Source: Ureibacillus chungkukjangi (GTDB lineage: Bacteria > Bacillota > Bacilli > Bacillales_A > Planococcaceae). From it: a stretch of 64,000 nucleotides of DNA. The first letter of the stretch is position 1. Each line of letters opens with the position of its first letter. The notes beneath the pieces are model-generated. The model worked only from the letters and a program-made list of their open reading frames with translations. It made no database searches and was not told where the DNA came from. The stretch is taken from positions 266,444-330,443 of the forward strand of contig NZ_QJTJ01000002.1 in NCBI RefSeq assembly GCF_003217295.1, written 5' to 3'. The position numbers were made by a program, and so were the translations under genes. Of this stretch, positions 1 through 8,934 are shown piece by piece.

Positions 1-917
1 TCCATAAAGGCTTCATAGATTTCTCGTTTCACAGCCGTTGCAGATAGCGGAAGATAAGCGCTTGTAAGGCCTTTCGCCATCGTGATAATGTCTGGTTTCA
101 CTCCATAATTCATAAATCCGAAGGGCTTACCAGTTCGACCAAAGCCACAGATTACCTCATCTACAATTAACAATGCACCATGCTTTTTACATACGGCTTC
201 AATTCCTTTTAAATAACCCTCTGGTGGTACCAGCGCTCCTCCACCAGTTATGATGGGCTCTAGAATCATTGCCGCAATCGTCTCACTAAATTCCCAAGTC
301 ATCACTCGATCGACCTCTTTTACACTCGGGATTTCAAGGCTATCGGTATAGCTATCTTCATTACTTCGGTAAGAGTCAGGTGGTGCAACATGAAGAAATC
401 CAGGTGATAACGGCTCATACCGGTATTTACGTTCTGCTTGCCCAGTAGCCGCTAATGCTGCTCCTGTATTTCCATGATAAGCACGATAGCGAGAAACAAT
501 TTTAAAACGAGATGCAGCTCCCTTTTGTTGGTGGTACTGTCTCGCAATCTTAAAGGCCGTTTCATTTGCTTCAGAGCCACTATTGGAAAAGAAGATAACA
601 TAATCTCCACCTAGCATTTCATTTAACTTTTCAGCAAGCTTAATGGATGGCACATGCCCTTGGGACAGTGGCGTATATGGATTGACAACCATTTGCTCGT
701 AAGCAGCCCTTGCAAGCTCCTCCCGCCCATAGCCTACATTTACACAAAACAATCCAGCCATTGCTTCTATATACTCTTTGCCATCTACATCAGTAATTCG
801 GGCACCTTTTGATTTTTCAACTACTAGAGTTGCATTTGGGTTATAGGGCTTCATTGAATGCCAAACGTATTTTTCGTCCTTCTCTAGTAACTCTTTTCCT
901 AAAGTAGTATCCAACAT
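1..917 (-). CDS. Class III aminotransferase (omega-amino acid/beta-alanine type), 3' end outside the window
   Basis: PLP-dependent transaminase, cut at the window edge so the C-terminus is missing (about 305 residues visible). Motifs seen in order are SNSGSEANETAFKIAR, AYHGNTGAALAATGQ, LLIVDEVICGFGRTG (Asp253 would contact the PLP ring nitrogen) and TMAKGLTSAYLPLSA, where Lys282 should form the Schiff base. The ATG at 917 follows AGGAGAG at good spacing. It is the third same-strand gene after a CoA-acylating semialdehyde dehydrogenase and a PucR regulator. Transamination of beta-alanine or a related omega-amino acid would give malonate semialdehyde, the substrate of that dehydrogenase. The substrate is inferred from context; related GABA or putrescine transaminases are possible. 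Confidence 0.9.
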   Translation of the reverse strand, partial: MLDTTLGKELLEKDEKYVWHSMKPYNPNATLVVEKSKGARITDVDGKEYIEAMAGLFCVNVGYGREELARAAYEQMVVNPYTPLSQGHVPSIKLAEKLNEMLGGDYVIFFSNSGSEANETAFKIARQYHQQKGAASRFKIVSRYRAYHGNTGAALAATGQAERKYRYEPLSPGFLHVAPPDSYRSNEDSYTDSLEIPSVKEVDRVMTWEFSETIAAMILEPIITGGGALVPPEGYLKGIEAVCKKHGALLIVDEVICGFGRTGKPFGFMNYGVKPDIITMAKGLTSAYLPLSATAVKREIYEAFM

Positions 918-1087
918 CCCAGTCACTCTCCTATCTTCATTTTGAGGTAAACGTCTCTCCTTACCTCTTTGAAACGCTTAGTTTACAAATATTATGAAGA
1001 AAAAAGAGCTCCATTTCATGTAACAAAATGTAAAACAAAACCAGTTTTTTTATACATTTCGTAAAAACTATCATACGACACACCAGT

Positions 1088-2650
1088 TTATTTTATTTTC
1101 CTCGTAAACTTTCGTGCTAGGAGCATAAATTCTAATACAAGACGGTTTTGCCCGTTCATGAAGTCCTTCCCTATTAAGCTTTCAATCCTCCTTAAACGGT
1201 GATATAGGGTTTGGCGTACGATAAATAATCGCTTTGCCGTTTCCTGCTTCGATCCATTCGATTGCAAATATACCTCTAACGTTTCAAGTAGCTCTCCCCC
1301 ATGCTTTTCTTCGAAATCCACTAAGGGCTGAAGATAGTCTCGAATCATTTCCTCTAAATTTGTATGCTTTTGCATTTTATAAATAAGATGAAAAACATAT
1401 AACTCATCATAAAAACAGGAGGGAGAATCTAGGTTTCTGGAAATATACAAAGTATCTAAAGCAGTTTGATAGCTTTCATGAATCTTTGTTAAGTCTGTGA
1501 CAAACTTACCTACAGCAAATTCTTGTCCCATCAACAAATCCGATGTTTCAAGTTTTTGAATGCATTCCCGCAGTCTTTCCTTCATAGGAATCCCATCCTG
1601 CCGATTTAGTAAGATTAAAATCAAACTATACTTTTTTTGAATTGCGAAGGGATAAAAGCCTTTCTTGTCAAAGGTTGCATGGCAATATAATTTAAAATAA
1701 GTGCTATCCAATTGCTTGTTTTTTTCGTTTCTTGGTAGAGAAATAACTAGAACGGCGCTTTCTTTTTGTTTAAAGTTTGGCCACTCAGATAATATAAACT
1801 GCTTTACCTCCTCTTCTGAATGGCCCCCTTCCAACCATTCCTCCAACCATTTCGCATCCTCCATGCCCTTCTTTTCTTCTACATATAAATTTCGAAGCAA
1901 TACTTGGGCCAATGCCGTAACAGTCCTGTCTAAAATTAACATTTCAAACTCTGTAATTTCACGATTTTCACTATGAAGTGTAATTTCACCATAATTATGT
2001 TCAAATAAATAAATTGGATAGATTGTAAATTGAGAGGAGGTAGCAACGCATTTCTTCTTTTCTAAAAGAAGCTCTCTTTGCTTTTTCGTCATATTAGGAT
2101 AGAAAATAGCAACTTGTCCTTCAACCTCAAAAATGATTTGAATTTGCAAAAAGTTATAAAGGATTTTTAAGAGCTGCTCGGCATTTTGTGTAGATAATAT
2201 TTCTTTGTTTAAAAGTTGGGAGTAATTTTCTAGTTGAGTCATCTTAGAATATTGATGATTAATGATGAGGGTATGTAAATCTTGTGTAATTTCTACAAAG
2301 CGTACTTCTTCATGAAAGACGATAATCGGGAAATGATGTAGATTTGCCAGTGCAAGGATTTCGGTCGGGATACTTTGTATGTAATCTCCATATTCAATAC
2401 AAAGACCAGAGCAATTTGTTTCAATTAGCCCCTGTACAAATTGCAGGAAAATTTCTGAATTTTGCTTAAAGCTAACACCAGTCGTTAAAATAAGCTCCTG
2501 CCCCTTCAATAGCTTCTGAGCATTCGTTACCTCCAGTACATGCACCCATTTAATTGGATTTTGAGCTCCATTAAATCCGGCTACTAACTCGGCCTGTTTA
2601 AAGTGTATATTGGTGAGAATATCATTGATTTGCAATGAAGTTTTGTTCAT
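1088..2650 (-). CDS. PucR-family transcriptional regulator
   Basis: A 520-residue regulator. An N-terminal PucR-type sensory domain (about residues 8-125) is followed by a central region resembling the CdaR GGDEF-like domain (about 250-400) and a C-terminal helix-turn-helix of the HTH_30 type, with the motif ETAKRLFIVRQTLYHRL near residues 475-495. The start ATG has a strong GAGGAGGGATAAG site. In Bacillus, PucR proteins control purine or amino-acid catabolism. Here the gene sits between the semialdehyde dehydrogenase and the aminotransferase, on the same strand, so it probably controls that pathway. The effector is unknown. A terminator separates it from the dehydrogenase upstream. Confidence 0.93.
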   Translation of the reverse strand: MNKTSLQINDILTNIHFKQAELVAGFNGAQNPIKWVHVLEVTNAQKLLKGQELILTTGVSFKQNSEIFLQFVQGLIETNCSGLCIEYGDYIQSIPTEILALANLHHFPIIVFHEEVRFVEITQDLHTLIINHQYSKMTQLENYSQLLNKEILSTQNAEQLLKILYNFLQIQIIFEVEGQVAIFYPNMTKKQRELLLEKKKCVATSSQFTIYPIYLFEHNYGEITLHSENREITEFEMLILDRTVTALAQVLLRNLYVEEKKGMEDAKWLEEWLEGGHSEEEVKQFILSEWPNFKQKESAVLVISLPRNEKNKQLDSTYFKLYCHATFDKKGFYPFAIQKKYSLILILLNRQDGIPMKERLRECIQKLETSDLLMGQEFAVGKFVTDLTKIHESYQTALDTLYISRNLDSPSCFYDELYVFHLIYKMQKHTNLEEMIRDYLQPLVDFEEKHGGELLETLEVYLQSNGSKQETAKRLFIVRQTLYHRLRRIESLIGKDFMNGQNRLVLEFMLLARKFTRKIK

Positions 2651-2766
2651 CTTATCCCTCCTCTAGCAAAATACCTGCCATACGCTATTTATACGTTTTT
2701 TAAATTAACTATATTTTAATAGAACTCAAGCAGTTTAGCTATAAATATCTGATAATTCAAAATAAG

Positions 2767-2818
2767 AGCAAAAAAAAAGATATCTAAAAAGTTGATAGGA
2801 CAACCTTCTAGACATCTT
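2767..2818 (-). terminator. Intrinsic terminator after the semialdehyde dehydrogenase gene
   Basis: On the minus strand the arms AAGATGTCTAGAAGGTTG and CAACTTTTTAGATATCTT enclose a 6-nt loop and run into a string of T residues. The stem has a few mismatches but is long. Confidence 0.85.
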
Positions 2819-2824
2819 AGGACA

Positions 2825-4351
2825 TTATTGGTCTTTTTCGTTACTTGGAAAGGCAAAGGATGTAGTTGTTTCATCATCTACACTTAGCCATTTTTCTGAA
2901 ATGGTTTTTACTTTAGTAAAGAAACGCGCCTGATCTGGGCCGAACATATAGCCTTCTCCAAATTTCGAACGCTTCCATCCACCAAAGTTATAATAGCCAA
3001 CCGGGATTGGAATTGGTACGTTTACACCGACCATCCCAACTTCAATTTCCTCTTGGAATTTACGAGCTGCTGCACCATTATTCGTGAAAATAGTAACCCC
3101 ATTTCCTAATTCATGGTCATTTATAAGCTCAATCGCTTCCTGTAAGGTTTCCACTCGCACTACAATTCGAGCAGGTCCAAACACCTCTTGCTGGTACACT
3201 TCCATCGCAGGAGTCACCTCATCTAACAAGGTTGGCCCTAAATAGAATCCGTTTGAGGTTTCGCAAATGCTAGGGTTACGTCCATCGACAACAACCTTCG
3301 CACCTTCTTCAATACTTCGATTTATATATCCCTCAACCATTTCCTTTGACTGATTTGTAATAACAGGTCCAAAATCCACATCATCCTCTGTATATGGACC
3401 CACCTTCAACTTTTCAACCTTTTCTTTTAGGACTGCGACAAAGTTATCTGCCGTCTCTTTCCCAACTGTAATCGCTCCAGAGATCGCCATACAACGCTGG
3501 GAGGCTGCCCCATATGCAGCTCCAATAAAAGCATTGGCCGTTTTTTCCAAGTCTGCATCTGGCATAACAATCATAAAGTTTTTCCCGCCACCTAAGGCTG
3601 CAACCCGTTTGTTATAATTCGTTCCTGTTTGATAAATATATTCAGCAATTGTTGTTGAACCAACAAAAGATACAGCTTGAACAGTTGGATTTGCTAACAA
3701 TTCATCAACCGTTTCCTTATCTCCATTGATCACTGTCCAAACGCCATCTGGAAGCCCTGCTTTTTTCCAAAGCTCTGAATAGAAAAGAGCAGACATGGGG
3801 ACTTTTTCAGAAGGCTTAAGAATAACAGAATTCCCTACAGCGACTGCCATGCTTGTTTGAGCAAAGGGCACCATCACAGGGAAGTTAAATGGAGAAATTG
3901 CTGCAACTACACCTAAAGGAGCCTTTGTTGAAAAGGCATTGATATTACCTCCAACATTGACTGAATACTCCCCTTTTAATAAATGTGGTGCATTAATGGC
4001 AAGATCAACTGATTCTAAGCCACGCGTGATTTCTCCCTTTGCATCCTCACGCGTCTTTCCGCTTTCAGTGCAAATAATCTCAACTAACTCCGCCTCATTA
4101 TCCTTCACAAGCTGCCTGAACTTCATAACTATTTCCGCACGCTTTCCAACGGACATGTTTTTCCAAGCAGGAAAAGCTTTTTGGGCCACTTCGATGGCTT
4201 TCTGAACTTCCTCTTTTGTCGCTAAAGGAACCTGTGCAATCACTTCCCCGGTAGAGGGATTATACACATTAGAAAATCGTCCACTTGCACCCTCTACTAA
4301 TTCGCCACTTATAAAATGATGTAACTCTTTTACCTTTTGTTCAACTGTCAC
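2825..4351 (-). CDS. mmsA: CoA-acylating methylmalonate/malonate-semialdehyde dehydrogenase
   Basis: A 508-residue ALDH-superfamily enzyme of the MMSDH/IolA type. It oxidises (methyl)malonate semialdehyde with NAD and CoA to propionyl- or acetyl-CoA plus CO2. Visible landmarks are ISPFNFPVMVP (substrate and cofactor pocket), FVGSTTIAEYI (Rossmann segment), AALGGGKNFM, and the catalytic Cys287 in GAASQRCMAIS, at the same position as in Bacillus IolA. The start is GTG at 4351, seven bases after AAAGGGGTG. The gene leads a same-strand series with pucR and the aminotransferase, so valine or beta-alanine breakdown is more likely than inositol use; no iol genes are present. A terminator follows directly. 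Confidence 0.93.
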   Translation of the reverse strand: MTVEQKVKELHHFISGELVEGASGRFSNVYNPSTGEVIAQVPLATKEEVQKAIEVAQKAFPAWKNMSVGKRAEIVMKFRQLVKDNEAELVEIICTESGKTREDAKGEITRGLESVDLAINAPHLLKGEYSVNVGGNINAFSTKAPLGVVAAISPFNFPVMVPFAQTSMAVAVGNSVILKPSEKVPMSALFYSELWKKAGLPDGVWTVINGDKETVDELLANPTVQAVSFVGSTTIAEYIYQTGTNYNKRVAALGGGKNFMIVMPDADLEKTANAFIGAAYGAASQRCMAISGAITVGKETADNFVAVLKEKVEKLKVGPYTEDDVDFGPVITNQSKEMVEGYINRSIEEGAKVVVDGRNPSICETSNGFYLGPTLLDEVTPAMEVYQQEVFGPARIVVRVETLQEAIELINDHELGNGVTIFTNNGAAARKFQEEIEVGMVGVNVPIPIPVGYYNFGGWKRSKFGEGYMFGPDQARFFTKVKTISEKWLSVDDETTTSFAFPSNEKDQ

Positions 4352-4562
4352 ACTACAGCACCCCTTTGTGTGGAATAAACTTATTTAAAAGCTAGACTTC
4401 TTGAATTACTATTAATTTACATGAATTATTGTCCTACCGAAATGGACACTTAGTAAACAATGAACCAACAGTGTTTAACAATCTGTATAAACTAAGGGCT
4501 TCCTCTCTTTACAATACATATTCTCCCGCTCTTAAATAGATTCTCATAAACGAATAAACTAA

Positions 4563-4606
4563 AAAAACTACAAGCTTTCTAACTTAATAGAAGAGTTTAT
4601 AGTTTT
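4563..4606 (-). terminator. Terminator-like hairpin after the GNAT gene
   Basis: Minus-strand arms AAAAACTA/TAGTTTTT and inner TTCTA/TAGAA form an imperfect hairpin just after the stop at 4615, and the distal arm supplies the T-run. Confidence 0.6.
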
Positions 4607-4614
4607 TATATCTG

Positions 4615-5103
4615 CTAGCTTAACAGGTCAATAAGCTGATTTACTTCTTTTTTCATCGAGACCACTATAGTATCATCGCCATTTATAAGCTTAGTAGTTT
4701 CTTCTTCAAATATTTGATAGCCCTGATTTGTATATAATCGGATATTTCGTTCCACATTTTTCCTTACCTTACAGCGCACTTCTCGTACTGTATTTTGTTT
4801 TGCATATACCTCAAGCGCCTTTAATAATTGTTTTGCAAAGCCCTTTCCCCTGCATTCAGGCAGTACAGATAATCGATAAAAGTGCATGACATTTTCAATT
4901 ACTTGAAATCGTACAGCTGCAACGGGTTTCCCATTCTGATCATAGCCAATAAATGCTGTTGCGCCGTTTTCTAAATCCTGTTGAACAGTATCAATAGTTT
5001 CCTTTGACGCACTTGAGGGTACTCCAGCTTGTTCGTATTCTAGATATGCTTGTAACATGATGTTGTGAATAACTAGTGCATTTTTCGAAAGCTCGATTTG
5101 CAT
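4615..5103 (-). CDS. GNAT-family N-acetyltransferase
   Basis: A 162-residue GNAT fold acetyltransferase. Motif A is visible as LPECRGKGFAKQLLKALE (Q/RxxGxG/A acetyl-CoA loop), followed by motif B around VERNIRLYTNQGYQIFEEET. I start at the ATG at 5103, which follows AAAAAGGTGAT at five bases. An in-frame ATG ten codons upstream has no ribosome binding site. The substrate cannot be read from the sequence. It stands alone between the MMSDH promoter region and a nitroreductase gene. Confidence 0.85.
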   Translation of the reverse strand: MQIELSKNALVIHNIMLQAYLEYEQAGVPSSASKETIDTVQQDLENGATAFIGYDQNGKPVAAVRFQVIENVMHFYRLSVLPECRGKGFAKQLLKALEVYAKQNTVREVRCKVRKNVERNIRLYTNQGYQIFEEETTKLINGDDTIVVSMKKEVNQLIDLLS

Positions 5104-5185
5104 ATTAATCACCTTTTTATCATAAATATACATACAATAGAATGAAAATACAAGTTAAATAAACTGAAATTTCTATAAATTATCC

Positions 5186-5226
5186 AAAAGAAAAAGCTTA
5201 CCCAAAGCATACTCTGGATAAGCTTT
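5186..5226 (-). terminator. Intrinsic terminator after the nitroreductase gene
   Basis: Minus-strand arms AAAGCTTATCC and GGGTAAGCTTTTT enclose a 12-nt loop and are followed by T-rich sequence, immediately after the stop of the nitroreductase gene. Confidence 0.85.
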
Positions 5227-5237
5227 ACCATTATATT

Positions 5238-5834
5238 TTATAAGCCTTCGATTTCACTTTCACTTTCTCCAAAAAACGAGACAATCTCATCGCTCTTTTT
5301 GCGTTCTGCTGCTTTAGGAATATCATCGTAATATCCCATTTGAAGCATAGAAATAATTCGCTCGCCAGATTTTACACCAAGTGCTTCACGAAATTCTGGA
5401 GCATCAAGGAAATCTGGAGTTTTCCAGCAGGAGCCGATTCCATAATCCCAAGCAAGTAATTGAATGTTTTGAATAAACATACTTGCTGCAGCATAATCCT
5501 CTAGTCTTTGCTTTTGACGGACATCTTCTGGAACAATCACAAATGCATATGCCCCCGGTAAAGTGAATTTTTGCATTTGTTTTTCTAGTACATCCTCAGA
5601 AAGCTCTTTCCATTTAGGAATGGCCGTATCTCGTAGAAGCTTGTGTAATTCTAAAATCTCTTTGCCGCATGCTGCTACTAGTCGCCACGGTTCTCTATTT
5701 TTATGATTTGGTGCCCAAACTGCATCATCGATAATTTGTAGTAATACTTCGCGATCAACTGGTTGACCATTGAACTTTTTAATCGAACGTCTCCCAATTA
5801 TTGCTTCGCGAATAGATAAAGAATGTTGGTCCAT
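5238..5834 (-). CDS. Nitroreductase-family FMN oxidoreductase
   Basis: A 198-residue nitroreductase-like flavoprotein. The N-terminal FMN-phosphate motif is RRSIKKFNGQPVD, followed by DDAVWAPNHKNREPWRLV, the helix/loop that binds the flavin ring, and SCWKTPDFLD with GVKSGERIISMLQMGYYD near the C-terminus. It would be cytosolic, homodimeric and NAD(P)H-dependent. The start ATG follows AAGGAGAG. Its natural substrate (nitroaromatic, quinone or other) cannot be assigned. It is monocistronic with its own terminator. Confidence 0.9.
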   Translation of the reverse strand: MDQHSLSIREAIIGRRSIKKFNGQPVDREVLLQIIDDAVWAPNHKNREPWRLVAACGKEILELHKLLRDTAIPKWKELSEDVLEKQMQKFTLPGAYAFVIVPEDVRQKQRLEDYAAASMFIQNIQLLAWDYGIGSCWKTPDFLDAPEFREALGVKSGERIISMLQMGYYDDIPKAAERKKSDEIVSFFGESESEIEGL

Positions 5835-5977
5835 TTGTTTCTCTCCTTAAAGAAATTAACTAAATATAGAACTATAGTAATGTTAACCTCTCAATTAACC
5901 TTAACATATATTTCGTACATTTAAAATATACTTAGCAATTCCCATTTTTATACAACGGAGAATTCAAAGTAAACCTT

Positions 5978-6514
5978 TTAGTTAAACATATCATCTATTC
6001 TAAAGAAGTAGTACCGAATATTAGGCGTATAAGCTAATGAGTTGGAATAGTCATAATGACGATCCGCACTGTCAGCAGTATGGGCATGGATGTATGGAAC
6101 ACCGTCTATCATACTCGTCACAATCGTTGTATGATCCACAACACCATTGCCTTGAAAATCGTAGCAAATAACATCACCAATTTGCAGGTCTGAAGGGTTT
6201 TCTACTCGCTTTGCCGTAAGACCTGACCTCGCATTTTCCAAATACCAACGAAAACTATGTGCAACAGACCAGCTATAGCTCCACGTTTCTTTTGAAAAGT
6301 GACCATCCGTATTATGACCACTTCTCCACCCATCTGTAATCCACCAACCGCTTCCACGGTTTGGTGCCCCTGTCATCGGCGCGCCACCTGCAAGCAAGCA
6401 TTGTGAAACAAAGTTTGTGCAATCCACTAAGAATGCGGGAAATTCCGGGTTTTTCTTATCCCACCACGCTCTTGCGTACTCAACAACAGCATTACGATTA
6501 TAATAAGTCGGAAT
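5978..6514 (-). CDS. Amidase_6-domain cell-wall-type amidase, probable ATT start
   Basis: The product resembles the putative amidase domain family (PF12671), which has a CHAP/NlpC-like fold. Catalytic-type residues are Cys32 in VDCTNFVSQ and His128 in GVVDHTTIV, numbered from the proposed start. The family's usual N-terminal segment, here PTYYNRNAVVEYARAWWDKK, is encoded upstream of the first conventional start (GTG at 6427). That frame is closed by TAG at about 6541 and contains no ATG, GTG or TTG. The only sensible initiator is ATT at 6514, eight bases after a perfect AAAGGAGG. This gives 178 residues without a signal peptide. Alternatives are a gene that lost its secretory N-terminus, or translation from GTG 6427 giving a protein lacking a conserved segment. 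Confidence 0.75.
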   Translation of the reverse strand: MPTYYNRNAVVEYARAWWDKKNPEFPAFLVDCTNFVSQCLLAGGAPMTGAPNRGSGWWITDGWRSGHNTDGHFSKETWSYSWSVAHSFRWYLENARSGLTAKRVENPSDLQIGDVICYDFQGNGVVDHTTIVTSMIDGVPYIHAHTADSADRHYDYSNSLAYTPNIRYYFFRIDDMFN

Positions 6515-6522
6515 TTGATAAA

Positions 6523-6530
6523 CCTCCTTT
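6523..6530 (-). promoter_or_regulatory. Strong Shine-Dalgarno site that points to the ATT start
   Basis: AAAGGAGG on the minus strand, eight bases before ATT at 6514. It also overlaps an out-of-frame ATG at 6536 that would give a short hydrophobic peptide; I consider that peptide less likely. Confidence 0.7.
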
Positions 6531-6800
6531 TTTTCATTCTATGCAGTTTTTTGCGCATCTTTCGTATTTTTGAATACTCAGTGGATAATTGTGACAATTA
6601 TTTAATAATTTGCTATGTCTAAAGAAATGCTGCTTAGATTTTGCTACAATAAAACTAATTCACATTTTTGGAGAGAGAAATTTTATATTAAAAATATTAC
6701 AAATACTTGAGGGTTGATATATTTACTAGATAAAAATCATATTTTACTTTCAATGGAACAGATACTTATACTAGATAACTTGATTGAGAGGATGTTGGAA

Positions 6801-7829
6801 TTGACGCAGCACGCTGAAAGAGAAATAACTGAACTAACAAGGCTTTGTGATAAAAAAGGCAATTTGAATCCAGAGGCTATTGGTTTTGCTCGTAAACCTA
6901 TCATCGATTGCAACTTATCTGGTCATTATTTACGAAAGAAAAAGTGGAATAATTGGTACATCTATGGAGAAGAAATCTTGTTCTCTATATCAATTTGTCA
7001 TTTAGATTATGCTGCGGTTTGCTTTGTGAACTTCTTAGAGTACGAAACACAGCGCTTCTTTGAAAAAATCATAACAATTCCTCTTGGTATCGGAAGCAAG
7101 TTAAAAATGCCAACTAGAGTATTAGAGCCTATTGAGTTCAAAAATAATGAGATTCATATTAATATAACGTATTTTCAAAACCAAACCTATTTAAAGGTTA
7201 CCTCTGACAATTTTGATAGTGAGCCCCTTCTAGCAGAATTGAACATCCATCATCCACAGGAGGATGATACATTAAACGTTGTCGTTCCTTGGAATCGTCA
7301 AACCTTCCAATTTACCGCAAAACACCATACTTTACCGACATCAGGCTTTGTGAAGCTCGGAAATCGACTCTATCATTTTAATGAGGAAGATTGCTATGGA
7401 GTTCTTGATTACGGTCGAGGTGTTTGGCCACGCGAAGCTAAGTGGAATAGAGCCATGGCCTCTCAGCGTGTCCGCGATCAACGAATCGGCTTAAACTTCG
7501 GTGGACAATGGACTGATGGAACAGGGATGACGGAAAATGCCGTTTTCGTCAATGGACATATGACGAAAATCCATGAAGATGTGCTATTTAACTATGATTC
7601 TTCCAATCTCTTGAAGCCTTGGTATATCACATCAAAATTCTCAGATACCGCCATGCTAACCTTCCATCCATTCTTTGAGCACTATGGAGAAATGGATAAA
7701 AAACTAGTGAAATCCAATAACCAGCAATTGGTAGGCTATTTTAACGGCCAAATCAAACTTGACGATGGCTCTACACTGTTAATTCAGCAAATGCTCGGGT
7801 GTGTCGAGGCACATCAGGCAAAGTGGTGA
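6801..7829 (+). CDS. DUF2804-family protein
   Basis: About 342 residues matching the DUF2804 family by its signature blocks: LTRLCDKKGNLNPEAIGFARKP at the N-terminus (positions 8-29), a central YGVLDYGRGVWPREAKWNRA and the following LNFGGQWTDGTGMTENAVFV. No catalytic role is established for the family. The protein is soluble and rich in beta-strand-like segments. Starts are ambiguous: TTG at 6801 sits nine bases after GAGAGG and gives the usual family length. TTG at 6714 and ATG at 6753 are in frame but lack a properly spaced site. Confidence 0.8.
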   Translation: MTQHAEREITELTRLCDKKGNLNPEAIGFARKPIIDCNLSGHYLRKKKWNNWYIYGEEILFSISICHLDYAAVCFVNFLEYETQRFFEKIITIPLGIGSKLKMPTRVLEPIEFKNNEIHINITYFQNQTYLKVTSDNFDSEPLLAELNIHHPQEDDTLNVVVPWNRQTFQFTAKHHTLPTSGFVKLGNRLYHFNEEDCYGVLDYGRGVWPREAKWNRAMASQRVRDQRIGLNFGGQWTDGTGMTENAVFVNGHMTKIHEDVLFNYDSSNLLKPWYITSKFSDTAMLTFHPFFEHYGEMDKKLVKSNNQQLVGYFNGQIKLDDGSTLLIQQMLGCVEAHQAKW

Positions 7830-7868
7830 AAAAAGGCGACCTTCATCTATATGGAATGGTCGCTTTTT
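7829..7868. terminator. Bidirectional terminator between DUF2804 and the glycerophosphodiesterase gene
   Basis: Arms AAAAAAGGCGACC and GGTCGCTTTTTTT flank a 16-nt loop. A and T tracts on both sides let it serve the two convergent genes. Confidence 0.85.
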
Positions 7869-7880
7869 TTCGTGGATATC

Positions 7881-8615
7881 TTACACGTTTACACTATTCT
7901 CTTTTATAAACACCATCATCTTCTCTGGTTCATCAGTAAAAATAGCTTCTACACCACTGTTTACAAGCAATATCACATGCTCCACCTCATTAATTGTCCA
8001 AACACGTACTACAGAGCCCCTTTGGATAGCCTCTTGTACAGGTCGACGAAGTGCAGAGGGTAATGAAACATGCAAAGCCTTGGCAGGGAGTTTTTCTTGA
8101 TATTCAACTATCTCTAATATTGTGTTAACAAATAGTGCAGCATTCTCAATATTTGGAGCAAGTTCAGCTACTCGAGCTACTGCTTCGTGGTCAAAGGATG
8201 AGATTACAACCTGCTCCTGCATTCCTAGTGCTTCAACCTCTTTCAGTACTAGTTCCTCCATTCCAGCATAAGCAAAAATATCGGATTTCAGCTCAATATT
8301 TACTCGAAGGTTCGTATCACGGAAAATAGTTAATACTTCACTAAGAGTAGGAATGGTTTCACCGGCAAATTCCTTACTAAACCAGCCACCATAGTCAAAT
8401 CCGCGTAACGCTTGTAGTGTCATATCTTTTACAAAGCCCTGGCCGTTAGAGGTACGGTTAATGGATTCATCATGAATAACAACAACCTGCTGATCCTTTG
8501 TTAAATGCACATCGAACTCTACCCCATCAATTGGTAAGTCAGCTGCAGCTCGAAAAGCAGCTAAAGTATTTTCAGGATACTTCGCAGAATATCCGCGGTG
8601 AGCATATATTTTCAT
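7881..8615 (-). CDS. Glycerophosphodiester phosphodiesterase
   Basis: A 244-residue GDPD-family TIM-barrel enzyme, likely cytosolic because there is no signal peptide. It hydrolyses glycerophosphodiesters to glycerol-3-phosphate plus an alcohol. The catalytic His-Arg pair is in YAHRGYSAKYPENT, the metal ligands in DGVEFDVHLTKDQ, and the second His in VVIHDESINRTSNGQG. C-terminal strands VRVWTINEV and GVEAIFTDEPE are typical of the family. The start ATG follows AAAGGAAGG. It is close to UgpQ/YhdW-type enzymes. No transporter is adjacent. Confidence 0.92.
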   Translation of the reverse strand: MKIYAHRGYSAKYPENTLAAFRAAADLPIDGVEFDVHLTKDQQVVVIHDESINRTSNGQGFVKDMTLQALRGFDYGGWFSKEFAGETIPTLSEVLTIFRDTNLRVNIELKSDIFAYAGMEELVLKEVEALGMQEQVVISSFDHEAVARVAELAPNIENAALFVNTILEIVEYQEKLPAKALHVSLPSALRRPVQEAIQRGSVVRVWTINEVEHVILLVNSGVEAIFTDEPEKMMVFIKENSVNV

Positions 8616-8934
8616 AACAAGACCTTCCTTTAACCTGAATTTTTACAATAACCATTCTTGATAACACTCTATCTAAGTTCTATAGTATCAGTTCAAAATT
8701 AACAAACCACACTCAAATAATTAAATTCATGTAAAGATTCTTGGCAATTTATAGTCTTATTTTAAAGTTCCATATTCATATACTTTCAACCTCTAATCTC
8801 CTTTGCTGCTAAAAAAGTTCATAGGATTGTTGGAAAGCCCTATACAAGTCCCTAACCTTAAACCCTTCTTAAAGGCTTTTATCAAAGGAAATATGCTACA
8901 ATTTAACCGAATTTATAAATTTGGAGGTTTTTTT
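8616..8934. other. Divergent intergenic region, 319 bp
   Basis: Separates the minus-strand phosphodiesterase gene from the plus-strand copC gene. It is AT-rich and should hold two promoters. An in-frame plus-strand extension from 8803 exists but lacks a ribosome binding site and would put the signal peptide deep inside the protein. I see no operator. Confidence 0.5.

Noticed and set aside
6440..6538. Alternative ATG ORF reading MKKRRFIKFRLIIIVMLLL, signal-peptide-like
   Set aside because: The ATG overlaps the amidase Shine-Dalgarno region and the frame ends after about 32 codons; chance hydrophobicity from an AT-rich shadow frame is the simpler explanation.
8803..8934. Upstream in-frame extension of the CopC-type gene
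   Set aside because: It would bury the signal peptide about 44 residues inside; GTG 8935 has a strong RBS.
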